Assembly (NCBI GenBank): GCA_017989775.1
Contig: JAGNPF010000077.1
Span: 1 to 7,035 of the forward strand
DNA from: Flavobacterium sp.
Lineage (GTDB): Bacteria; Bacteroidota; Bacteroidia; Flavobacteriales; Flavobacteriaceae
DNA: 7,035 bases
Direction of reading: 5' to 3'
Position 1 is the stretch's first letter. Every line of letters begins with the position of its first letter. Below are positions 7,024 through 7,035 of this stretch, piece after piece. A program made the translations under genes and the position numbers. The notes beneath the pieces are model-generated. The model saw nothing but the letters and a program-made list of their open reading frames with translations, made no database searches and was not told the origin of the DNA.

Positions 7024-7035
7024 ATGGAAATATTT
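7024..7035 (+). CDS. Start of an unidentified gene, cut by window edge
   Basis: An ATG at 7024 opens a frame of four codons (MEIF) before the window ends. Support comes only from the promoter directly upstream and from AAAAAAAG before the ATG, an A-rich context common at starts in this phylum. If the preceding DNA is the end of an insertion sequence, this would be its transposase, but four residues cannot identify a family. Confidence 0.35.

Larger units (their letters stand above)
6946..7035 (+). mobile_element. Probable left end of an inserted element or rearrangement junction
   Basis: Protein homology of the flavoprotein gene stops abruptly near 6945-6954. The next about 70 bases look like a non-coding leader: AT-rich, with stops in all forward frames, its own promoter and a new ATG. 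This order (broken host gene, short leader, promoter, new start codon) is what an insertion sequence end looks like. The sequence around GTTCCTTGACAAAACCC at 6949-6965 would be the candidate terminal repeat, but the other end and any target duplication lie outside the window, so neither the family nor the exact boundary can be named. A non-insertion rearrangement or an assembly join could give the same picture. Confidence 0.45.

Overview
The window looks like chromosomal DNA from a member of the Bacteroidota, most likely class Flavobacteriia and near the Chryseobacterium/Kaistella group. The evidence is AT-rich DNA, starts without Shine-Dalgarno sequences, promoter-like TTTG / TAnnTTTG elements, a barrel protein carrying a lipoprotein signal (the TamL type) beside a TamB, and a flavoprotein N-terminus that reads like Chryseobacterium homologues. 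The group-level assignment is recalled from family sequences, not searched.

Layout, all on the + strand. Bases 1-3105 hold the C-terminal two thirds or so of a TamB-like protein whose start lies before the window. Its TAA stop is followed directly by the ATG of a TamL-type outer-membrane barrel lipoprotein (3106-5442). After 20 bases comes a six-helix YihY/BrkB-family inner-membrane protein (5463-6383). The first two form an envelope-spanning translocation and assembly module: TamB bridges the inner membrane to the barrel and TamL sits in the outer membrane. The third gene is probably in the same transcription unit, but its role is not known with certainty.

Bases 6384-6510 are intergenic. 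They hold a pair of short palindromes sharing the core CTTTAGCC, which resemble a dispersed REP-type element, and then a good Bacteroidota -7 box four bases before the next ATG. That next gene (6511-6957) is the N-terminal third of an HI0933/YhiN-family FAD-dependent protein. It breaks off after about 147 residues, where the family should continue to about 400.

Downstream of the break the sequence changes into AT-rich non-coding DNA with its own promoter, a perfect 8-bp inverted repeat over the -7 box, and a new ATG at 7024. The simplest reading is that the flavoprotein gene is interrupted by the left end of an inserted element, most of which lies beyond the window.

Apart from that junction and the intergenic repeat, this is a conserved housekeeping envelope locus. 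I found no CRISPR array, tRNA, rRNA or clear new defence system.
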